A DNA stretch of 26,425 nt, taken from Chara braunii. Taxonomy: Eukaryota > Streptophyta > Charophyceae > Charales > Characeae. The notes under the pieces were generated by a model. That model saw only the letters and a program-made list of their open reading frames with translations. It did not search any database and was not told the DNA's origin. Numbering within the stretch: position 1 is the stretch's first letter; every line of letters begins with the position of its first letter. Position numbers and translations under genes: made by a program. The DNA lies in the NCBI GenBank assembly GCA_003427395.1, contig BFEA01000078.1, forward strand, positions 1,200,327-1,226,751, in the 5' to 3' direction. This document shows positions 20,400 to 26,425 of this stretch, piece by piece.

Positions 20400-21620
20400 T
20401 AGTCCACCGGGATCCGAAATTCAAGTGGACAAGAGACCGAGAGGCAGACAGAGAGAGAGAGAAGCAAGTGAAAACTCGCAGTGCACATAGGATCACGCGC
20501 TGTTTATGCGGCACACGGGGCACCCTGAAGAACAAAGATAGACAAACGCACAGTGGAAATCACGAAGTCCGCCGGGATCCGAACTAAAGGACGGTGCGTG
20601 AGATAGAGATGGCGGAATAAGATTTCGGGAATTTTTTGCAGGAATCAACTGGCGGTCATGTTCGAATCTCGCGCTCGACGGGGTAGTGTTCCCCGCATGG
20701 CACTCGGAACCCCCGACAGTCCAACAGCCGAAGCTCGCCGGGATCCAAACTAGAACAATGCGAGGGAGACATACAGAGAGGCAGCCATGCAGCCAGCGTC
20801 CCAGAACCGTGCTCGACCAAACGCACTCTGGAACCGTTGCCGGGCGGGTTGTGCGACCCACCCGGAACCATGAAGACTCAAGACAAAGCAACGCACCTCC
20901 CGAATAGTGAAGATCGTCGGGATCCGAACTTCAGGACGATGCGACAGGCAGAAACGACATCAGGGACACACGATCCGCAAGTCTAAGGTTGTTAAACTCA
21001 ACCCCGACCCAGGAAGGCCACACCGGAATGAAAGGCTGGTTGAAATGGAGAAGTCCGCCCTAATCCGAACAACTTCTGATTTTCGATCTCGCGTTATGCA
21101 CAGCTTGGCACTGGATGAACCCAAGCTCGAAAGCGGCAACCGTGTCAACATTTCATAGTTCCTTGAACTCTGGCTGTTGCCGCAATCCATGAGGGATCCG
21201 GAAGACCACCGTTTGTGGCGATAGACAGGCGACTCCTGAAGTTCGTCGGGATCCGAACTTCAGGAGGATGCGAGAAAGAGAGACAGAGAGAAACATTGGA
21301 GCAACTCCGAGTCCAAACGCAAGACGGTGTTCAACCAAGGCGCACGAGGAAAAACCCCGGGGTTCCACAGCCGACCGCAGGTTTTGATGGCAACTCCGAG
21401 TCCAAACGCAAGACGTTGTTCGACCAAGGCGCACGAGGAAAAACCCCGGGGTTCCACAACGGACCGCAGGTTTTGATGGCAGCAGTCATTGAGTCCAGGC
21501 GTAATTGGTAGCAGGACCGTTTCCGACTCCGCCCAGCACTCGAAGCTCGGAGGTCGGTAGAACGCACAGGCCAAACCGCGAAGTCCGCCGGGATCCGAAC
21601 TTCAAGAGGGCGCGACACGG
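20400..21620 (+). repeat. Degenerate tandem array (about 140-190 bp units) carrying the 22-bp palindrome
   Basis: Palindrome copies, all in the same orientation, lie at 20400, 20565, 20731, 20910, 21051 (decayed), 21239 and 21581. Most are followed by a shared tail of the form 'caggangatgcgag' and then an AG-rich 'agagagacagag'. Steps are 165, 166, 179, 141, 188 and 342 bp; the last contains an inserted 89-bp tandem pair. The rest of each unit has diverged beyond easy alignment. ORFs crossing it are shadows that translate the repeat (KFVGIRTS, VRRDPN, FGSRRTS). Confidence 0.8.
21302..21479 (+). repeat. 89-bp tandem duplication
   Basis: CAACTCCGAGTCCAAACGCA begins at 21302 and again at 21391. 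The two 89-bp units differ at only a few positions, making this one of the youngest duplications in the window. Confidence 0.9.
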
Positions 21621-21711
21621 AAAGAGACGGCGTCCCGCGCCTTTCACCACTACTAAAACTCTGTCATGTTCGGCAGCACACAAGCCTCTCACTCGTCTCC
21701 CTTCTTTTCGC

Positions 21712-23139
21712 TTAAGCAGGATGTCCAACCACACGTCCAGATCTTGTGACAATCGCGGTTCGCCGAGGACGAGGTCGCGAACCGTAGCCATACAAAGCAT
21801 TCACATACGATCCGTAAACGCGGACCAGCGGATCGTCGACGGTTGCAGTCTCCGAAAACACGGACATATATTTCATCCTAACAAACACTCCTGGTCGTGC
21901 TAAGGAGTTCCCTATACAGTCCTGTATGGCGGACACTTTCTCCTCGACCTCCCTATGCAACGAAAAGTTCTGGACCGGCCCTGCTATCACCAAATCCGTC
22001 CATCCATCCACACGAACAGGCCCGCGCATCACCACGAGTCTGGACCCCTCAATTGCCATGTCGTTGTGTGACACAAGCACAACTGCATCGACGAGCTTCC
22101 TACTCTTGTTTGAAGTAGCGACACACAAAACCCTCGCGAAATCAGATCTGGACACAGTCAACCGCTTTCAACAGTACGACACAACTTGTGGAGAACTACT
22201 GGGGCAACGGAGCGGGTACTGCTCCAGAAACGGGTAGTGTCGAGCGCAGGCCAGCAACTCGTGTTTCCACGAGCCTCCCCAAGTTCGTGGCAACGACGTG
22301 CCGTATTGGCAGTCGAGGCGACTGAAATGTCGGCTAATGCAGCCTATGGCTCTGCGCATGTGATTCAGGAACTTGTGACCAAGGACAGCGTCAGGCAGCG
22401 GGATGAGGGATCCAAACTCCAACATGTTGGCGAAATTGTATTGGCCTGCGCAAGGGCAGTCACTCTCCATCGTGGCCCGATTGCCGTCGCACCAACCGTC
22501 GATATGCCTGCCCATGCATGGGACGATGGTCATCCAGGGGTCCTCCTCAAATTCCTCTGTGGTCGATCCCTGGATCGTAGTCACACCGTTGAAATGCCGC
22601 ACGGATCTCGCACAAGGAGGAAACGGTTCTGCCAAGCGAATGTGCGTCTCGGGACTCATGGTCTGTGGTGTCGAGAACATCGACTCCATGATCAGTGGTG
22701 TCGAGAAGGTCCCATCCATTACGCGCCCTACACACCACGCGCACATACCAAACGACACACACGGGGACGCTGACACTCGTAAACATAGTTGGCGAGCAAT
22801 CAAACGACATAGTCCGCACGGATCGCTGTTGCACTGGCGGTCGACGTTAACAGGCCGCACTCGGAGAACCATCACGGTTCCCAAGACGGGCACAACGCGG
22901 AGTCGGATCCCGGCGAGCTTATGTCGTTGCGAAAAGTCGTCGGACGCCAGAAAGAACACAGGCAAAACTCGCGTCATGCGAAACTGCGAAGTTCGCCGGG
23001 ATCCGAACTTGACGATTGTGGGAGGAGTCATGTCAGCCCTAAACGCACGAGGCGGCAGGTCCACCACGACGTGATCATTCGCCGTTGTCACACTGTGCAG
23101 TTTTGCTTTTTGCGACCTCCGGTTGTCGAGGAAGTGCAC
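21712..23139 (-). pseudogene. Broken ORF of unknown function (~470 codons) with translated palindromes
   Basis: Two ORFs (23139-22168 and 22161-21712) share one frame and are separated by a single TGA at about 22165. The N-terminal part contains two translated palindrome copies (KFGSRRTS and a decayed KLAGIRLR), so this end is built partly from repeats. The middle looks more like a real protein: DPWMTIVPCMGRHIDGWC, DCPCAGQYNFANMLEFGSLI and VLGHKFLNHMRRAIGCISRHF. After the stop it continues FARVLCVATSNKSRKLVDAV and VVMRGPVRVDGWTDLVIAG. Not recognised. A remnant of another retroelement ORF is possible because of the C.C cluster and context, but no catalytic motif supports it. Confidence 0.4.
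22899..23010. repeat. Divergent pair of 22-bp palindromes
   Basis: One copy in reverse orientation at 22899-22920 (GGATCCCGGCGAGCTT part) and one in forward orientation at 22989-23010, which is a perfect consensus copy. Confidence 0.8.
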
Positions 23140-23254
23140 GTTCGAAAACCCGGTTCGGAATGCCGTGAAGTCCGGAATCGAGCAGACTTGGTGTGCTTGT
23201 CACATCCACGGGGCAGCAGGCGAGTCGGTAACACGCCCCGCCAATGGCGGGAAA

Positions 23255-23525
23255 GCAATGTTTGCCGTGATCCGAACTTGTCGAATCTGCGTGGGAGAGA
23301 CGAAGTTGTCTCTCCCACTCGACGTCCCAAACATGCTTCAACTTCGGATCCCGGCGAACTTCGGATTTTCACGTATCCGAAGTTTTGACAATCCACCGCG
23401 CGCCAGAAATCCCACAGTCGGAACCGTCACCATGCGGAAAGCGAAGTGGGCCGGGATCCGAACTTGACGATTGCACGAGGAACCGTGCGCGAGAAGTTCG
23501 GATCCCGGCGGACTATGCGTTTTTA
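23255..23525. repeat. Cluster of 22-bp palindromes
   Basis: A half-decayed copy (GTGATCCGAACTTG, about 23267-23281) is followed by reverse at 23340-23361, forward at 23444-23465 and reverse at 23494-23515. The last two are a convergent pair 50 bp apart. The word 'gtgggagagac.aag.tgtct' next to the first copy also occurs inside the 183-bp array downstream. Confidence 0.8.
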
Positions 23526-23625
23526 CGAGTTCGTATTACGCCGGAGTCCGAACCTGTGGATTGTGCGAGGAACCGTGCACGCACAGTTAGGATCCACGGG
23601 CCAGCTGACGAGCCGCAAACATGTC

Positions 23626-24212
23626 TTACCTGAAGTTCGCCGGGATCCGAACTTGGCCATCCCGTGCATTCTTGAAGATTGGATCCCTGCGGACTTCACA
23701 TTTATATAGGTCCCTCGCTGTGGTTGTGCACTGGGGTTGCAACGCGAGTTGGGTTTCACGAAAGGCAAGAACCTGAAGTTCGCTGGGATCCGAACTTGGC
23801 GAAATGCCGTGGGAGAGACAAAGCTGTCTATCAAACTCGCCTTTCCATTCTTTCTTGAAGTTCGGATCCCGGCGGACTTCACATTTTCACAGGTCCACTG
23901 CTATGGTTGTGCACTTGGGTTGCAACTCGAGTTGGGTTTTACGAAAGGCAAGAACCTGAAGTTCACTGGGATCCGAACTTGGCGAAATGCTATGGGAGAG
24001 ACACAACTGTCTATCAAACTCGCCTTTCCATTCTTTTTTGAAGTTCGGATCCCGGCGTACTTCACATTTTCATAGGGCCACTGTTGTGGTTGTGCACTGG
24101 GGTTGCAACTCGAGTTGGGTTTTACGAAAGGCAAGAACCTGAAGTTCGTTGGGATCCGAACTTGGCGGAATGCCGTGGGAGAGACACAGTTGTCCATCAA
24201 ACTCGCCTTTTC
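23626..24212 (+). repeat. 183-bp tandem array, each unit with two opposed 22-bp palindromes
   Basis: GTTGTGCACT starts at 23723, 23906 and 24089, an exact 183-bp period (61 codons, so a reading frame stays open through it). Each full unit has a forward palindrome (23776, 23959, 24142) and a reverse one 82 bp later (23858, 24041). The leftmost unit is internally deleted (palindromes at 23633 and 23675, 42 bp apart). The rightmost stops about 24210, before its second palindrome. The 112-codon ORF 23737-24075 is a translated repeat. Confidence 0.92.
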
Positions 24213-24242
24213 ACGAGTTTCTACCATTTCGATGCCCGCCGA

Positions 24243-24327
24243 GGTTTGATGGGGCGCCAGGTTCGATGCCAAACAAGGTTCGATGGCCGACAAGGTTCGA
24301 TGGCCAGCAACGTTCGATGTGCAACAA
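24243..24327 (+). repeat. 17-bp minisatellite, five units
   Basis: GGTTCGATG-type words start at 24243, 24260, 24277, 24294 and 24311, an exact 17-bp period. Confidence 0.9.
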
Positions 24328-24329
24328 GG

Positions 24330-25160
24330 TTGTCACAAACTGTTTTTTGTCCATTCCCAAACAGGGATCGACCTTTTTCACGGGTTTCTACCGTGTGGTG
24401 GACCAATTGCCTTGCGTGCTGCGTACGACCAATGGACGAGGAGGCAGGTCGAATGCAGTGCAATCGGGGTGAGAAAAGTGAACCGCTCTGCTGGCATGTC
24501 GGTGCACTGGTCGGCGACTGGCCGATCAATCAGCTAATTGGCCAACCACAAACCGAAAAGTCGATCAATCAACTAATCAGTTACTCGTGCCAACCGGTTG
24601 CTGGATCGGTCGTACGCCTGCCGGTTGGGCGATCGCGCAGAGGGTGATGCCACGATTGCAACGCAAACACGCTTTCGGCTGTATGGTTGGTGGACTGCAG
24701 GATCAACCGGTCGTCCGACCGCAGTCCGAACAGTCGTTCAGTGATGTTGGTCATGGTGGATCTATTGACCAGTCTACTGTTCGGTCGGGGTACATCAACG
24801 AGTGTGATGCATCGGTCGCTCGCCGCCCGGTTGGTCGTTCGTGCACGGTGCCACGTGTGTTTTGTTGTTACATTTGATACTAGCGAAAAACACACATGCG
24901 GTGACAACGTTGAGACAGCACACGCGATCAATCGACCCATCGCGAGCTCTCTGTTCGTGTTCGGCGATTGGTCAACTGGGTCCGTCTACTGTCCCGACAA
25001 TGTCACCTCCTGCTTTGATTGATCATCCATTCGGCAGATCAGCGGCGGTATCGTGATCAATCGTGATGGTCCTGTTCAACACTCACGTGCGGTATCCTTC
25101 CCCTGGCGAGCTCGGCTCTTACCTCAACCCCAACCTAAACACCTCAGGAGGGGGTTAACA
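24330..25160. other. Gene-free stretch with GATCAATC-type short repeats
   Basis: Words such as GATCAATCA and CCGGTTG/GGTCGT recur irregularly (24520-24640, 24925, 25055). Several ORFs of about 100 codons on both strands lack motifs and overlap one another. No gene is supported. Confidence 0.45.
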
Positions 25161-25174
25161 GGCAGATCTAGCCC

Positions 25175-25385
25175 ATCTGAAAACCTACTGGGTTTGTCAC
25201 GCCGAAAGTTTGCCCGTCTGGTGCCAAGGGCCTACAGGCATGTCAGATTGATGGCCAATCACATGTAGATACAGCGCATCCGCAAACTTATTGGGTTTAT
25301 CACACCCAGCGTTGTCCAAGTGGGTATAAGAGGGCCCACAGGCATTTCAGTCTGTCTGATATTGACATCTGGCGGTGGGCATTCA
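25175..25385 (+). repeat. Diverged tandem pair, ~102-bp period
   Basis: 'aaaacctactgggtttgtcac' (broken) near 25180 recurs as 'caaacttattgggtttatcac' near 25282; 'gggcctacaggcatgtcag' recurs as 'gggcccacaggcatttcag'. Identity is about 70% by eye. Confidence 0.65.
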
Positions 25386-25485
25386 GTCCGGCCTGCTGAC
25401 TCTCTTCCTGCCTGATTGTGACTGCATTTGTACCAGATTCATTTTTCGATAGTCTTTGTACCCAACCAAATGGCTTTGAGTGTCT

Positions 25486-25506
25486 TAAACCTATAGGGTT
25501 TAGGGG
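25486..25506. other. Palindrome with telomere-like words
   Basis: TAAACC-TATAG-GGTTTA (25486-25502) is a perfect 6-bp stem with a 5-nt loop. The right side, TAGGGTTTAGGGG, holds under two plant-type TTTAGGG units. Too short to call an interstitial telomere. Confidence 0.35.
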
Positions 25507-25657
25507 CGGCCGTCTCTACCAATTGCGGGCTGTGGAGGCATAGAGGCTCGCCACACGGGCAAAGAGTTTCGACAGGTGTCAGAAAAAAATTGAAAGTCGG
25601 CGGTCGACAGTTTAGCCCCCCTAAGTCTGACGTAGTAACTTGCTAAGTAAAAAAAAG

Positions 25658-25691
25658 AAAATAATAAAATAATAATAATAATAATAATAAA
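25658..25691. repeat. (AAT)n microsatellite
   Basis: About ten AAT/ATA units after a short A/G-rich run; it generates a poly-Tyr run in the minus-strand ORF crossing it. Confidence 0.9.
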
Positions 25692-26311
25692 GTTTACCCC
25701 CCCTTCGCCTCACAGGCTTTCGAGGGGCAAGGTTTTTGGTCGTGGCCACACGGACTCCTTTCGACAGGGCACGGGTGTCACGGAACAGGCCCTGACAAGG
25801 CAAAATAGAATGCAATTTTTGAAACATCAGCAGGCCAGGTTCGAATTTCCATCACCTGCACGCTGGAGGAAAAGATTGCTGGTGGGCAGCTGTCCAAAGA
25901 ATCATTCTGACAGATGTCGAAATTTGTTTGAGCCGCAATTCTTCAAAAGTCTGTGTGGCTATGCAAAATTGTTGAAAACCTGGTTCTCAACAGCCTGTGT
26001 GGCGAGCCTCGAAGGGTGTTGTGCACCATGTTTATTTATAGGTTTAAACCACAAGTACTTCCTAGACCGGTGCCCGTTAACGCACCACTATTTTAAGAAA
26101 CGTACGGGCTGCTACAGGAGCGCCCAAATTCATCTGACTAGAAATGTTTCTACTCTATTTTTTTTGGGTGGCCCATAGCTGGGCCAGTACTGGTGGTTTA
26201 AACCGAAGTTATCTTCCAGTGATCTTTTGTCTGATCACGTGTGGGTTACACAATAATTCCTATTGGAGTCCCAGAAAATAAAGAAAGGGGTAACTAGGGC
26301 GCAGTCACGAA
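25692..26311. other. Gene-free stretch with two GGTTTAAACC palindromes
   Basis: GGTTTAAACC occurs at 26041-26050 and 26195-26204. A 122-codon plus-strand ORF (25810-26178) has scattered Cys and His but no recognisable domain or supporting context. I do not call it a gene. Confidence 0.45.
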
Positions 26312-26340
26312 AGCAGTTTGTAAATGCATTTCGAACTGCT
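26312..26340. other. 29-bp imperfect palindrome
   Basis: Arms AGCAGTT and AACTGCT surround a central AAATGCATTT. Only two symmetric positions fail to pair. Potential hairpin or cruciform; function unknown. Confidence 0.6.
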
Positions 26341-26425
26341 TGTTTGCAGTCCAGTACCGTCCCAAGTTTCAACTGCAGTCGAAACACTTCACAGCATAAA
26401 AGTCCCAAGGTCGAGTTTGCAACTG

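Noticed and set aside
3281-22165. UGA recoding (Trp or Sec), because the in-frame stops in the RT, the methyltransferase-like region and the 21.7-23.1 kb ORF are all TGA
   Set aside because: The same large gene also has two in-frame TAG codons (16119, ~16086) and at least two frameshifts, so ordinary decay explains the stops; TGG-to-TGA change by cytosine deamination is enough.
23737-24075. 112-codon plus-strand ORF with repeated 61-residue peptide
   Set aside because: It is the translation of the 183-bp tandem repeat, whose period happens to be a multiple of three.
13829-24163. The 22-bp repeat as a tRNA-derived SINE B box, since AGTTCGGATCC resembles GGTTCGANTCC
   Set aside because: The T-loop A58 equivalent is G, the flanking bases cannot form the T-stem, and no A box or tRNA head lies upstream. 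The symmetry of the repeat is better explained as a palindrome.
13829-24163. CRISPR-like array, because of regularly spaced short palindromic repeats
   Set aside because: The 'spacers' are themselves repeated or diverged from a common unit, repeat orientation alternates, the repeats are not uniform and no cas genes exist. The sequence is eukaryotic.
25328-25345. GGGTATAAGAGGGCC as a TATA-box promoter
   Set aside because: No gene begins within reach on the plus strand, and the word lies inside a diverged tandem pair.
25494-25506. Interstitial telomere repeat (TTTAGGG)
   Set aside because: Fewer than two units; expected by chance in sequence of this size.
25810-26178. 122-codon plus-strand ORF with several Cys and His as a possible zinc-finger protein
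   Set aside because: Cys/His spacing fits no known finger, and there is no supporting neighbour or codon bias.

Overview
This is eukaryotic, repeat-saturated DNA with no prokaryotic gene organisation: long gene-free stretches, microsatellites, homopurine tracts, tandem arrays and several decayed mobile-element genes, all on the minus strand. From memory of the protein families (no search was run), the ParB-like/methyltransferase-like protein, the reverse transcriptase and the short KFAGIRTS-type peptide repeats most resemble the many 'hypothetical proteins' of the charophyte green alga Chara braunii. That assignment is an inference. Isolated Ns are confined to about 4.28-8.59 kb plus one at 13.3 kb, so this is draft assembly.

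Layout. 1-2.56 kb and 8.59-11.14 kb are two diverged direct copies of the same ~2.5 kb sequence. Between them, on the minus strand, lie an unrecognised 323-aa ORF (5772-6743) and a broken reverse transcriptase (2688 to ~4885) with Penelope-like features. Direct repeat - ORF - RT - direct repeat looks like one retroelement with long (pseudo-)LTRs. 11.3-11.94 kb is a tandem array. 12.53-13.6 kb encodes a Ulp1/C48-type cysteine protease with all catalytic residues, a class often carried by plant DNA transposons. 13.6-14.2 kb is a 315-bp-spaced tandem duplication. 14.5-20.28 kb is a large multi-domain minus-strand gene broken by frameshifts and stops. It has a ParB/sulfiredoxin-like domain, a region reminiscent of a degenerate amino-methyltransferase, and an acidic low-complexity tail. 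20.4-24.2 kb is an array built around a 22-bp interrupted palindrome, and contains another broken ORF of unknown function (21.7-23.1 kb). 24.2-26.4 kb holds short tandem repeats and palindromes but no convincing gene.

The genes do not form an operon. The window reads as a graveyard of several mobile elements. The two most interesting items are the ParB-like plus methyltransferase-like protein in a eukaryotic repetitive context, and the 22-bp palindrome. The palindrome is stop-free in all six frames and has spread both into tandem arrays and into protein-coding sequence.
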